Assembly: GCF_000335475.2 (NCBI RefSeq)
Contig: NZ_ANAH02000012.1
Span: 1 to 64,000 of the forward strand
Length of the DNA stretch: 64,000 bases
Reading direction: 5' to 3'
Source: Cystobacter fuscus DSM 2262
GTDB lineage: Bacteria; Myxococcota; Myxococcia; Myxococcales; Myxococcaceae
Shown here: positions 32,094 through 40,898 of the stretch, in pieces
How positions within the stretch are numbered: position 1 is the stretch's first letter
How the letters are laid out: each line of letters starts with the position of its first letter
The notes under the pieces: generated by a model
The model's input: only the letters and a program-made list of their open reading frames with translations
The model's database searches: none
Told to the model about the DNA's origin: nothing
Made by a program: the position numbers and the translations under genes

Positions 32094-32969
32094 CTACACC
32101 CCGCGCGAGTCGAAGTGGGCGAGCACCTTGCGGGCCTTGGCCACGTCTTCTCCTCGGCCCTGGTGCTCGAAGAGCGGGATGACCGTCTCGAGCTCGGCCC
32201 GCGCGCCCTTCCAGTCCTGCAGGAAGGTGCACGCGATGCTCAAATCCCACCGGGCCCGCGACTCGTAGGCATGGTCGTGCAGTTGCGAGTACAGCTCCGC
32301 GGCCTGCTGCAGGTGGGGCCGCGCCGCCTCGTGGTTGCCCAGGAGTCCCTCGGCCTCGCCCAAGAGCAGCTCGCACAGCGCCAGGGCCTCCATGTCGATT
32401 TCCGGCTCCTTGCGCAGCACCTGCAGCGACTCGGCGAAGCGCTTGCGCGCGGCCTCGTACTCGCCCGCTTCCATGCGGATGTCGCCGATGTCCAACAGCA
32501 GCCGGGCCACGCGCGGCCCGTTCTTCGCCTGCCGGTAGAGCAGCAGCGCCTCCTGGTACTTCTCCTCGGCGCCCTTGGGCTGGCCGATCGCGCGCAGCGA
32601 CTCGCCGATGGCCGCCCGGCACAGCGCCTCGTTCTCCTGATCCTTCAGGCTGTTGAAGAGCAGCGTCGCCTGGGCGATGTGCTCCACGGCGCCCCGGTGA
32701 TCCCCGAAGTGGGCGCGCGCCACCCCGAGCCCGAAGAGCACCTGGGCCTGGCCCTCCTTGTCCCCCGCCGTCTGGAAGAAGCCCAGGGCCTCCTCGTAGT
32801 GGCGGCGGCTCTCGGCGTGCTCCTCCAGCATGCCGTGCAGCTCGGCCAGGTGGAGCAGTCCCCGGCCCGTCTCCGCCGGATCTCCGGTGATGCGCGTCAC
32901 GGCGAGCGCGTTGCGCTGTTCTTGGATGGCTTGGAGGATGTGGGCGCGTTCGGTGTCGTGGTGATTCAT
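32094..32969 (-). CDS. TPR-repeat protein
   Basis: This 291-residue soluble protein consists almost entirely of tetratricopeptide-like helical pairs (for example LAELHGMLEEHAESRRHYEE and GDIRMEAGEYEAARKRFAES). There is no signal peptide or membrane segment. It starts 15 bp after the end of the ScfR-type regulator gene on the same strand, so the two form an operon. TPR proteins are protein-interaction scaffolds, and this one may modulate the regulator. It marks the return to chromosomal backbone right of the defence island. Confidence 0.8.
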   Translation of the reverse strand: MNHHDTERAHILQAIQEQRNALAVTRITGDPAETGRGLLHLAELHGMLEEHAESRRHYEEALGFFQTAGDKEGQAQVLFGLGVARAHFGDHRGAVEHIAQATLLFNSLKDQENEALCRAAIGESLRAIGQPKGAEEKYQEALLLYRQAKNGPRVARLLLDIGDIRMEAGEYEAARKRFAESLQVLRKEPEIDMEALALCELLLGEAEGLLGNHEAARPHLQQAAELYSQLHDHAYESRARWDLSIACTFLQDWKGARAELETVIPLFEHQGRGEDVAKARKVLAHFDSRGV

Positions 32970-32984
32970 TGGAGGGCGGGGGGG

Positions 32985-34523
32985 CTAGTTTTCCTCGGCC
33001 TTGTTACGGCGGCGCGGCGCCTTGTCCAGTGATTCCGCACGGCCGGCCTCGTGGACCAGCAGGGGCGAGAAGAAGCAATCCTTCTTGGTGTACTCGTCGA
33101 ACGAGAAGGCGAAGCGGTAGCTGGCGGCCGCGCGCTGGTTGCAGTCGGTGCGCTCGCAGAAGCGGCAGGAGATGCCGCTGGGGACGGCGTCCTTGCGCAG
33201 ATCCGTGGTGGGCAGCCCATACGCCAGGTACTTGGCGTTCTCCGCGTGGGTGCCCAGGCCGATGGAGTAGGCCGTGCCTCGCACGATGGAGCCCTCGATG
33301 GGCTGCAACTGCACCTTGGCGAAGCAGAAGTAGGACGTGCCGTCCGGCATCATCGAGTACTGCCGGGTGATCTGCGACGGGTTGAGGAAGGCCAGGTGCA
33401 CGGCCCACTTGCCGCACGAGCCGCCGCCGGTGGCGAACTTGATACCGGTGCCGCTGTAGCGCTTGGAGATGTTGCCGGCGATGTCCGCGCGCAGGAAGTG
33501 GAAGGGCAGGCCGCGGCGCTTCGGATCCGACAGGTTGCACAGCCGGTGCGCCACCGTCTCGTACGTGGTGCCGAAGAGGTTGGACAGCAGCTCCACGTCG
33601 TAGCGCGTGCGCTCCACCTCCTTGAAGAACTCCCCGTAGGGCAGCATCAGCGCGCCGGCGAAGTAGTTGGCCAGGTTCACCTTGATGAGCCGCAGCGTCT
33701 CCGCGTGCCGGGTGCGCGCCGCGCCCACGATGCGCTCCACCAGCTTCTCCTGATCCAACATCAGGATGCCGAGCGACGCGGCGAGCTGGAACTTGAGCGG
33801 CTGTTCGGTGAGGTCCGGCGAGAGGATGAGCTCCTTGGTGTCCGGGTCCAGGCGGCGCACCACCGAGGAGCCACTGGAGGCGGCCTCCACGCGCACGCGG
33901 TAGCCGAAGCGCTCCTCCAGCATGGGGATGAGCTGGGGGCTCGACAGCAGGCGCCCGAGCTTGAAGTCGCGCCGCAGCGCCTCGGCCTGCTCCTCCAGTT
34001 CGGGGAAGTAGTTGTGGTGCGACTCGAGGAAATCGCTCACCTCGTCGAACGGGGAGTAGTCGAAGCGCGGCCCCTCCGAGCCGCCCGGCCCCGCGTTCAT
34101 GCGCGAGCGCTCCTCGGAGTTGAGCTGCGCGAGCACGTTCTCCAACTGCGTGCGCGTGTTCTTGTAGAGGTTGAAGAGCGCCGCCACCGTGCCGGCCAGC
34201 TTCGGCTCCGCCGACAGGCTCTGCAGGGACTCGGAGTCGATGTCGAGGCTCTTGAGCAGCGGCTCGTCCAACAGCTTCGCGAGCGCCTCGTCCACCCGGC
34301 CCTCGCCCAGCGTGGACATGAACTGCTCGGGATCCTGATCGAAGTAGCGCAGCGCCTTCCACAAGAGCGGGAAGGGCATGACGCGCTTGCCCTTCTCGAT
34401 GAGGTTCAAGTACGCCGGGGACACCCCCAGATCCTTCGCCGCGTCCGTCTGCTTGATGTTCCGGGCGAGCCGCAGTCCGCGCAGCTTCAGTCCCACGTTG
34501 GCGTTCAGTGCGTTCTCGTTCAT
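32985..34523 (-). CDS. ScfR-family XRE regulator with ImmA/IrrE-like domain
   Basis: About 512 residues from the ATG at 34523 (AGAG six bases upstream). A neighbouring ATG at 34529 is possible. The XRE-type helix-turn-helix is at the N-terminus (LRGLRLARNIKQTDAAKDLG, SPAYLNLIEKGKR). An IrrE/ImmA-like segment follows (LAASLGILMLDQEKLVERIV, LANYFAGALMLPYGEFFKEV). The C-terminal DUF2083 part has the cysteine cluster CRFCERTDC. Relatives such as RamB, PrpR and MldR sense short-chain acyl-CoA and control acetate, propionate or lipid metabolism genes. The ligand here is unknown. A TTTGCAA-containing dyad lies 73 bp upstream, suggesting autoregulation. Confidence 0.88.
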   Translation of the reverse strand: MNENALNANVGLKLRGLRLARNIKQTDAAKDLGVSPAYLNLIEKGKRVMPFPLLWKALRYFDQDPEQFMSTLGEGRVDEALAKLLDEPLLKSLDIDSESLQSLSAEPKLAGTVAALFNLYKNTRTQLENVLAQLNSEERSRMNAGPGGSEGPRFDYSPFDEVSDFLESHHNYFPELEEQAEALRRDFKLGRLLSSPQLIPMLEERFGYRVRVEAASSGSSVVRRLDPDTKELILSPDLTEQPLKFQLAASLGILMLDQEKLVERIVGAARTRHAETLRLIKVNLANYFAGALMLPYGEFFKEVERTRYDVELLSNLFGTTYETVAHRLCNLSDPKRRGLPFHFLRADIAGNISKRYSGTGIKFATGGGSCGKWAVHLAFLNPSQITRQYSMMPDGTSYFCFAKVQLQPIEGSIVRGTAYSIGLGTHAENAKYLAYGLPTTDLRKDAVPSGISCRFCERTDCNQRAAASYRFAFSFDEYTKKDCFFSPLLVHEAGRAESLDKAPRRRNKAEEN

Positions 34524-34986
34524 CGCCATCTCTGGGCCGGCGCCCATGGGGGCCCCGCCGGCTTCTCCGTTCCTCGAACTGTGCGAGCGCGTTTACTGAT
34601 TTGCAATCAGCGTTTTCGGAGAAAATATCCCGTCACCCCAAGGCACCGGGAGCCCCCCCAGGCAGACGCTTCGCCCTCTTTCGACATTCCAACCCATTGA
34701 TTCAACAGGCGGTTTTGGGGCTTCATGGACTGGAGTCCAAGGGGGCGGGCGGGCTGTCAAATTCCATTCACCCCGTTTACCACCACCTGGACAGGGAGGT
34801 GGAAAACCCAGCAACTCCCGGGAGGGTGGGCGCCGCCCGGGCATGGAATCCCCCGGGCCGTGTTCTCCCGGGTGTAACCCCGTCGGGCCCCGGGCGTATG
34901 GTGGTGCGGGCTCCCTTCGCTCGGGGCGAAGGGGGTTCTTCCGCCAGGTGCATCCGTCCCCGGCCCGACCCCTGAAAGGAAACGCC
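34524..34986. other. Divergent intergenic region between the ScfR-type regulator and the RiPP locus
   Basis: These 463 bp should contain both divergent promoters. Apart from the dyad at 34596-34610, I see GC-rich sequence with several short inverted repeats, but no gene and no recognised riboswitch. Confidence 0.5.
34596..34610. promoter_or_regulatory. Dyad CTGATT-TGC-AATCAG, likely ScfR-type operator
   Basis: A perfect 6-bp inverted repeat around TGC, 73 bp upstream of the regulator start. Its centre ATTTGCAAT resembles the TTTGCAAA core described for RamB-type members of the ScfR family. This supports autoregulation. Control of the divergent RiPP operon is possible, but 377 bp separate the site from the precursor start. 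Confidence 0.5.
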
Positions 34987-35244
34987 ATGAACCTCAAGAC
35001 CCTGACCGCCCTCGTCGGCTCCCTCTCCCTCGGCACGCTCGCGACCGGCTGTGCGACCGCCAAGACCGCGGCCGCTCCCGCCGAGCAGGGGAGCACGAGC
35101 GCTCACGCGGCCAGCGCCGTCCCCGCCGAGGGCGCCGCCGCCCCCGCCGCCGAGGGCACCGCGACGCCCTCGACCGAGAAGTCCAGTGAGCACAGCTGTG
35201 GCGCGGGCGGCTGCGGCGCCAACGGCTGTGGTGGCAAGAAGTAG
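34987..35244 (+). CDS. HvfA/bufferin-like RiPP precursor, lipoprotein-type leader with Cys-Gly core
   Basis: An 85-residue protein with AAGGAA upstream of the ATG. It has a secretion leader (LTALVGSLSLGTLATGC) whose end fits a weak lipobox. An Ala/Pro/Glu/Thr-rich linker follows, then the C-terminal core SCGAGGCGANGCGGKK with three Cys-Gly units. The next two genes encode a DUF692 (MNIO) enzyme and an HvfC/BufC-like protein. That is the gene order of HvfA- or bufferin-type metallophore RiPPs, whose core cysteines are converted to thiooxazole or oxazolone/thioamide groups that bind copper or other metals. Modification and metal are inferred. The mature product may be periplasmic or outer-membrane anchored. 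Confidence 0.8.
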   Translation: MNLKTLTALVGSLSLGTLATGCATAKTAAAPAEQGSTSAHAASAVPAEGAAAPAAEGTATPSTEKSSEHSCGAGGCGANGCGGKK

Positions 35245-35282
35245 CCGTCGAAGAAGCCTTCGAAGAAGCCTTCGAGGATGGG

Positions 35283-35300
35283 CCCCCGGTGCTCCGGGGG
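35283..35300 (+). terminator. Strong hairpin between RiPP precursor and maturase (attenuator candidate)
   Basis: CCCCCGG, loop TGCT, CCGGGGG: a perfect 7-bp GC stem followed by TTGTCTT, 38 bp after the precursor stop and 63 bp before the maturase start. Such a leaky hairpin would let the cell make more precursor transcript than enzyme transcript, as is common in RiPP loci. Just before it, the 12-mer TCGAAGAAGCCT is repeated in tandem (about 35249-35272). Confidence 0.55.
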
Positions 35301-35363
35301 TTGTCTTCCGGGCGGTGGGGAGCCCTCTTCCCGCCGCCCGTGTCTTTTCTCCCAGGAGCCGAC

Positions 35364-36209
35364 ATGCCGGTGGCACACGCGCGAAGGTGGGGCGGCGAGC
35401 CGCTCGGGGTGGGAATCGGGCTGCGGCGCGAGTTCTATGCGCGGCTGCCGGAGACCCCCCGCGCGCTGGATTGGGTGGAGATCGTCCCGGAGAACTTCCT
35501 CACGCTCGGCGGCCGTCCCCAGCGTGCGCTGGACGCGTGCCGCGAGCGCTGGCCGGTGCTGCCGCATGGGGTGGCGCTGAACGTGGGTGGTCCGGAGCCA
35601 CTGGACGAGGCCTACCTCTCCGGGCTCCAGGCGCTGGTGGAGCGGCTGGACGCGCCCTTCTTCTCGGATCACCTCTGTTACGCGCGGCTGGGGGGCGCCT
35701 ACCTCTACGATCTGCTGCCGCTGCCCTTCTCGCCCGAGGCGGTGGAGCACGTGGCGCCGCGGGTGCGCGAGGTCCAGGCGCGCGTGGGCCGGCCCTTCCT
35801 GCTGGAGAACCCGAGCTACTACGCGCGCATGCCCGGCGGCACCCTGGCGGAGGCGGACTTCCTGCGGCACGTGGTGGAGGAGGCCGATTGTGGCCTCCTG
35901 CTGGACGTGAACAACGTGTACGTGAACGCGTGCAACCATGGCTACGAGCCGCGCGCCTTCGTGGACGCGCTGCCGCTGGAGCGCGTGGGGCAGATCCACC
36001 TCGCGGGGCACGAGCGGCGACCCGACGTCCTCCTCGACACGCATGGGGCGCCCGTCTGCGACGAGGTGTGGTCGCTCTACCGCTACGTGCTCGAGCGCAC
36101 CGGGCCGGTGCCGACGCTCATCGAATGGGATCAGGACATCCCCTCGCTGGAGGCGGTGCTGGACGAGGCGGATCGGGCGCGGGAGCTGCTCCAGGGGGTG
36201 GCGCGATGA
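35364..36209 (+). CDS. MNIO (DUF692) family RiPP maturase, HvfB/BufB-like
   Basis: About 281 residues from the ATG at 35364 (CCAGGAG site). The open frame extends upstream without a good start. MNIO enzymes are TIM-barrel proteins with two or three iron ions. They use oxygen to remodel peptide cysteines, as in methanobactin MbnB. Family blocks are in order: GVGIGLRREFY, DWVEIVPENF, FFSDHLCY, LENPSYY, LLDVNNVYVNACNHG, IHLAGH, LDTHGAPV and EWDQDIP. These supply the His, Asp, Glu and Asn metal ligands. The gene is translationally coupled (4-bp overlap) to the HvfC-like partner and probably acts on the Cys-Gly precursor encoded upstream. Confidence 0.9.
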   Translation: MPVAHARRWGGEPLGVGIGLRREFYARLPETPRALDWVEIVPENFLTLGGRPQRALDACRERWPVLPHGVALNVGGPEPLDEAYLSGLQALVERLDAPFFSDHLCYARLGGAYLYDLLPLPFSPEAVEHVAPRVREVQARVGRPFLLENPSYYARMPGGTLAEADFLRHVVEEADCGLLLDVNNVYVNACNHGYEPRAFVDALPLERVGQIHLAGHERRPDVLLDTHGAPVCDEVWSLYRYVLERTGPVPTLIEWDQDIPSLEAVLDEADRARELLQGVAR

Positions 36210-36922
36210 AACCGGGACTGCGTGGCTTCTTCGAGTCGATGGAGGCGTACTTCGCGGACCCGGGGCCGGAGGCGCTCGAGCGGCTGTACACGGCGCACCC
36301 GGGCTGGGACGCGCCGCGCTCGCGCGTGGAGCTCTATGGGCACATGGTGCGCCACCATGGCGAGGCCACCCTGGACAAGCTCTACCCGCGGGTGCGCGGG
36401 TGCGTGGAGCCGGCGCTCTGGGCGGAGCTGGTGCGGGCCCATGGCGCCTCGCGTCCTCACCGGCCCTTCGAGATGAACCGCCTGGGCGAGGGCTTCGCCG
36501 GCTTCCTCGCGGACGAGGCGGGGGCTCGGGGGCTGCCGGACTTCCTGCCCGCGCTGGCGCGCTTCGAGTGGACGGACTTCGCGGTGTACACGTCGATGGA
36601 GCCCGTGCCCGCGCGCGTGGAGCGCCTGACGGTGAACCCGACGCTGATGATGTTGGAGCATCCCTTCCGGCTGTGCGCGTTCATGCGGGCCGGGGTGGGG
36701 GAGCGGCCGGAGCCCGGACAGGAGCTGGCGCTGCTCTGGCGCCACCCGGAGCGGCTGGTGACGATGTACCTGGAGGCCGAGGAGCGCTCGTTGTTGGTGC
36801 TGAAAATGGCGGTGGAGGGGTTGGAGCCCCGGCAGGTGGCGGAGGCGACGGGCGTGGAGGAGGCGGTCATCCGTGCCGCCGTGGACACCCGGGTGGCCGA
36901 CGGTCTCGTCCTGGCGCCGTGA
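36206..36922 (+). CDS. HvfC/BufC-like RiPP partner protein (DUF2063)
   Basis: The ATG at 36206 overlaps the MNIO stop as ATGA and gives 238 residues. The N-terminal part (FFESMEAYFADPGPEALERL, then VELYGHMVRHHGEATLDKLYP) matches the DUF2063/HvfC N-terminal domain that accompanies MNIO enzymes and delivers the precursor peptide. The C-terminal half includes a winged-helix-like end (LEPRQVAEATGVEEAVIRAA). It presumably forms a heterodimer with the MNIO enzyme. No transporter or copper-resistance gene is adjacent, so the physiological trigger is not visible. Confidence 0.85.
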   Translation: MKPGLRGFFESMEAYFADPGPEALERLYTAHPGWDAPRSRVELYGHMVRHHGEATLDKLYPRVRGCVEPALWAELVRAHGASRPHRPFEMNRLGEGFAGFLADEAGARGLPDFLPALARFEWTDFAVYTSMEPVPARVERLTVNPTLMMLEHPFRLCAFMRAGVGERPEPGQELALLWRHPERLVTMYLEAEERSLLVLKMAVEGLEPRQVAEATGVEEAVIRAAVDTRVADGLVLAP

Positions 36923-36999
36923 TGGCGCTTCACGCTTCCCCCGGCGGAGGCGTTGGGCAGAATGGCCGCGCGTTGTTTTCCCAGTGAGAGGACCCAGCC

Positions 37000-38088
37000 A
37001 TGCGCGTCATCAACTTCAATCCCGGCCCCGCGGGGCTGCCCCTGCCCGCGCTCGAGCGAGCGCGCGACGAGCTGATCGACTTCCAGGGCTCGGGCATGTC
37101 CGTGATGGAGCACAGCCACCGGGGCAAGGAGTACGAGGCGGTCCACGACGAGGCCATCTCCCTGCTCACCGAGCTGCTGGGCATTCCGGACACCCACCAG
37201 GTGCTCTTCCTCACGGGAGGGGCGTCGCAGCAGTTCGCCCAGGTGCCGATGAACTTCCTGCACCCGGGCACGAGCGCGGACTACCTGATGACGGGCGTGT
37301 GGAGCGAGAAGGCCTATGACGAGGCGTGCATCGTGGGCAAGGCGCGCATCGCCGCCACCACGGTGGGCCCGGACAAGCGCTACGTGCGCGTGCCCCGGCA
37401 GGAGGAACTCCAGCTGGATCCCCGGGCGGCGTACGTCCACATGACGAGCAACAACACCATCTACGGCACCCAGTGGCACACCTTGCCCGAGGTGGGGAGC
37501 GTGCCGCTCATCTCGGACATGAGCTCGGACTTCATGTGGAAGCCCACGGACGTGAGCCGCTTCGCCTTCCTCTACGCGGGGGCGCAGAAGAACCTGGGGC
37601 CCTCGGGCGTGCTCATCGCCATCGCTCGCAAGGACTTCATCGCCCAGGGCCGCCGGGACATCCCGAAGATCTTCCGCTACTCCCTCCACGCGGAGAACAA
37701 CTCGCTCTACAACACGCCCCCCACGCTGGCCATCTACCTGTGCCGCAACGTGCTGGCGTGGATGAAGGCGCAGGGCGGGCTCGCGGGGCTGGAGGCGAGA
37801 AACCGGCAGAAGGGCGAGCTGCTCTACCGCGCCCTGGATGCGAACGCGGGCTTCTACCGCGCGCCCGTGGAGCGCGAGTCGCGCTCCTTCATGAACGTGG
37901 TCTTCCACCTGCCCACCCAGGAGCTGGACGCCGCGTTCGTCTCCGAGGCGAAGAAGGCGGGCATGGTGGGTCTCAAGGGGCACCGTATCTGCGGGGGCAT
38001 CCGCGCCTCCCTGTACAACGCGGTGTCGGTGGACGACGTGCGCGCCCTGGTGTCCTTCCTGGAGGAGTTCGCCCGGAAGAAAGGCTAG
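37000..38088 (+). CDS. serC: Phosphoserine aminotransferase
   Basis: SerC transfers an amino group from glutamate to 3-phosphohydroxypyruvate in serine synthesis, and also acts in the pyridoxal phosphate pathway. The 362-residue length is typical. Family features include FNPGPAGLP at the N-terminus, [27 protein letters not shown] (phosphate-binding loop), [10 protein letters not shown], and the PLP-lysine region [14 protein letters not shown] (Lys about 198). The last part ends in [18 protein letters not shown] as in other SerC enzymes. A short gap of 32 bp leads to the next gene, so the two may be co-transcribed. Confidence 0.96.
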   Translation: MRVINFNPGPAGLPLPALERARDELIDFQGSGMSVMEHSHRGKEYEAVHDEAISLLTELLGIPDTHQVLFLTGGASQQFAQVPMNFLHPGTSADYLMTGVWSEKAYDEACIVGKARIAATTVGPDKRYVRVPRQEELQLDPRAAYVHMTSNNTIYGTQWHTLPEVGSVPLISDMSSDFMWKPTDVSRFAFLYAGAQKNLGPSGVLIAIARKDFIAQGRRDIPKIFRYSLHAENNSLYNTPPTLAIYLCRNVLAWMKAQGGLAGLEARNRQKGELLYRALDANAGFYRAPVERESRSFMNVVFHLPTQELDAAFVSEAKKAGMVGLKGHRICGGIRASLYNAVSVDDVRALVSFLEEFARKKG

Positions 38089-38120
38089 GGTGGCCCCCCA
38101 CCCCTTCCACAGGAGAGGTC

Positions 38121-38681
38121 ATGAAGAACACCACGCTGTGTGCCGTGTTGTTGACCGCCGTACTCGCGCTGCCCGCCGCCGCCAAGGACGTGGCGGGGGT
38201 GGCGTTTCCCGACTCGGTGTCCGTCGAGGGCAAGGAGCTGAAGCTCAACGGGGTGGGCCTGCGCAAGAAGCTCGTCTTCAACGTGTACGCCGCCGGCCTC
38301 TACCTGCAGAACCCGTCGCGCGAGGGCGCCCAGGCCATCGGCTCGGAGCAGATCAAGCGCGTGCGGATGTCCATGCTGCGCGACCTGGACAAGAAGACGA
38401 TCTCCGAGGCCATCGTGGATGGCTTCAAGAAGAACGCGAAGGACAAGCTGCCCTCGCTCCAGCAGCGGCTGGACACCTTCACCTCGGCCATTCCGGACCT
38501 GAAGAAGGGCGACGAGCTGCTGCTCACGTACGTGCCCGGCCAGGGCACCACCATCGAGAGCAAGGGGGGACAGAAGATCTCGGTGGAGGGCAAGGACTTC
38601 GCCGACGCGCTCTTCTCGGTGTGGCTCGGCAACAACCCGGTCGACGGCGGCGTCAAGGACGGGATGTTGGGCAAGGAGTAG
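38121..38681 (+). CDS. Exported chalcone isomerase-like protein
   Basis: A 186-residue protein with a cleavable signal peptide (LCAVLLTAVLALPAAAKDVA) and an AGGAGAGG site. The body (VAFPDSVSVEGKELKLNGVG, KKLVFNVYAAGLYL, IPDLKKGDELLLTYVPGQGT, FADALFSVWLGNNPVD) matches the bacterial chalcone-isomerase-fold family. Most of its members lack the plant enzyme's catalytic residues and may bind fatty acids. A periplasmic lipid-binding role is plausible, but not shown by the sequence. Confidence 0.85.
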   Translation: MKNTTLCAVLLTAVLALPAAAKDVAGVAFPDSVSVEGKELKLNGVGLRKKLVFNVYAAGLYLQNPSREGAQAIGSEQIKRVRMSMLRDLDKKTISEAIVDGFKKNAKDKLPSLQQRLDTFTSAIPDLKKGDELLLTYVPGQGTTIESKGGQKISVEGKDFADALFSVWLGNNPVDGGVKDGMLGKE

Positions 38682-38783
38682 CACCGCGCTTCGGGGGTCG
38701 CCCTCCGGTACGAGGTTGAGGCGCGCGCGCCCGTGGCCGGATAGGGTGCGCGCTGCCTCATACCCCACACGGAGAACGACTGG

Positions 38784-40877
38784 ATGAAGAAGGCATTGCT
38801 CGCCGCATGTTGTCTCGTGGCGTCCGCTTGCAAGACGGCGGAGCCCGCGCCCACGCCCCCCTCGCCCGCCACGCCCGCGACGCAGCCCCAGCCCCCCGCC
38901 GAGTCCCGCCCGCTCTCCCCGGGTCTGGACCTGGCCGCGATGAACGAGCAGGCCAACCCCTGCGAGGACTTCTACGAGTTCGCGTGCGGCAACTGGGTGA
39001 AGGACACGGAGATTCCCGCGGATCGCCCCCGCTGGTCGCGCGGCTTCGATGCCATCTCGGCGCGCAACGAGGAGATCCTCCGGGACATCCTCGAGGGCGT
39101 GTCCCAGGGCAAGGCGCCCGAGGGGCTCGCCTCCGCGCGGAAGCTGGGGGACTTCTACGGCTCCTGCATGGACGAGGCGAAGCTGGAGGCGTCGCTGCCG
39201 GCGCTCAAGGCGGAGCTGGCGAAGCTGACGGCGAAGAACGCGAAGGAACTGGCGCGGGTGGTGGGCACGCTGCACGCGCAGAACGTGTTCCCGCTCTTCC
39301 GCATGGGCGCCAACACCGACTTCAAGGACGCCAGCCAGATGATCGGCGAGGTGGACCAGGGCGGCCTGGGCCTGCCGGACCGGGACTACTATTTGAAGGA
39401 CGACGAGAAGTCGAAGGCGCTGCGTGATGCCTACACCGAGCACGTGAAGAACACCTTCGTGCTGCTGGGCGAGCCGGCCGAGACCGCGGCGAAGAGCGCG
39501 GCGTCGGTGCTGGAGGTGGAGACGGCGCTCGCCAAGGCGTCGATGTCGCGCGTGGAGCGCCGCGAGCCGAAGAACCTCTACCACCGCCTGGAGCGCAAGG
39601 GCCTGAAGGCGGAGGCGCCGGGCTTCCCGTGGGACGAGTACTTCAAGGCCGCGGGGGCCGGGAGCGTGCAGGCGCTCAACGTGTCACACCCGCCGTTCTT
39701 CAAGGAAGTGGAGCGGCTGGCGAAGACGATGCCGGCGGCGGCGTGGACGCCGTACCTGACGTGGAACTACGTGTCGAGCGCGGTGCCGGCGCTGCCCAAG
39801 GCCTTCCAGGACGAGCGCTTCCGCTTCTCGCAGAACCTGACGGGCGCGAAGGAGGACGTGGCGCGCTGGAAGAAGTGCGTGCGCTTCGCCAACATGGCGC
39901 TGGGCGAGGCGCTGGCGCAGCCCTTCATCGAGCGCACGTTCGGCGCGGACGGCAAGACGACCACGCTGCAGATGGTGCAGGAGATCGAGAAGGCCTTCGA
40001 GCGCAACCTGGACACCCTGGCGTGGATGGACGCGGCCACGCGCGAGCAGGCGCTGGTGAAGGTGCGCAAGATCGTCAACAAGATTGGCTACCCGGACAAG
40101 TGGCGGGACTACGGCGCGATGAAGGTGGATCGCGAGTCGTTCCTGCGCTCGATCATGGGGGCGAACGCCTTCGAGCAGGCGCGGCAGATCGCCAAGATTG
40201 GCAAGCCGGTGGACAAGGAGGAGTGGCTGATGTCTCCGCCCACGGTGAACGCCTACTACAACCCGCCCTTCAACGAGATCGTCTTCCCGGCGGGCATCCT
40301 CCAGCCGCCGTTCTTCGATCGCGAGGCCACGATGCCGGTGAACTTCGGGGCCATGGGCATGGTGGTGGGCCACGAAATCACCCACGGCTTCGACGACGAG
40401 GGCCGACAGTATGACGCCGAGGGCAACCTGCGCGACTGGTGGACGCCGGCCTCGGACAAGGCCTTCCGCGAGCGCGTGGCGTGCGTGAAGGAGCAGTACG
40501 ACAACTACACGGCGATCGACGACGTGAAGTTGAACGGGGCGCTGACGCTGGGCGAGAACGTGGCGGACCTGGGCGGCCTGAAGCTGGCCCACGCGGCCAT
40601 GGAGGCCTGGCTGGCGAGGGATGCCGAGGCCGCGAAGAAGGCGGAGGGCTCGCGCTATACGCCCAGCCAGCAGTTCTTCCTCGGCTACGCGCAGTCCTGG
40701 TGCTCGAAGTACCGGGACGCCTACGCGCGGCAGCTCGCGGTGGTGGATCCGCACTCGCCGCCGTACTGGCGGGTGAACGGCCCGGTGGGCAACCTGTCCG
40801 AGTTCCAGAAGGCCTTCCAGTGCAAGGCGGACGTGAAGATGGTGCGTCCCGCGGCGCAGCGCTGCGAGGTCTGGTAG
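38784..40877 (+). CDS. M13 family zinc metallopeptidase (PepO/neprilysin-like), exported
   Basis: The 697-residue protein has a signal peptide ending near a Cys (LLAACCLVASAC) and probably is a lipoprotein. The M13 catalytic site is intact: GHEITHGFDDEGRQYD (HExxH near residue 530), ENVADLGGLKLA (third zinc ligand Glu, near 591), and NAYYNPPFNEIVFPAGILQP (substrate-binding NAY-P). The terminal CEVW motif is typical of the neprilysin family. These enzymes cleave short peptides outside the cytoplasm. In a predatory myxobacterium, nutrition or peptide-signal turnover are possible roles. Confidence 0.95.
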   Translation: MKKALLAACCLVASACKTAEPAPTPPSPATPATQPQPPAESRPLSPGLDLAAMNEQANPCEDFYEFACGNWVKDTEIPADRPRWSRGFDAISARNEEILRDILEGVSQGKAPEGLASARKLGDFYGSCMDEAKLEASLPALKAELAKLTAKNAKELARVVGTLHAQNVFPLFRMGANTDFKDASQMIGEVDQGGLGLPDRDYYLKDDEKSKALRDAYTEHVKNTFVLLGEPAETAAKSAASVLEVETALAKASMSRVERREPKNLYHRLERKGLKAEAPGFPWDEYFKAAGAGSVQALNVSHPPFFKEVERLAKTMPAAAWTPYLTWNYVSSAVPALPKAFQDERFRFSQNLTGAKEDVARWKKCVRFANMALGEALAQPFIERTFGADGKTTTLQMVQEIEKAFERNLDTLAWMDAATREQALVKVRKIVNKIGYPDKWRDYGAMKVDRESFLRSIMGANAFEQARQIAKIGKPVDKEEWLMSPPTVNAYYNPPFNEIVFPAGILQPPFFDREATMPVNFGAMGMVVGHEITHGFDDEGRQYDAEGNLRDWWTPASDKAFRERVACVKEQYDNYTAIDDVKLNGALTLGENVADLGGLKLAHAAMEAWLARDAEAAKKAEGSRYTPSQQFFLGYAQSWCSKYRDAYARQLAVVDPHSPPYWRVNGPVGNLSEFQKAFQCKADVKMVRPAAQRCEVW

Positions 40878-40898
40878 GCGCTCGGGCGCGTCCGGTGC

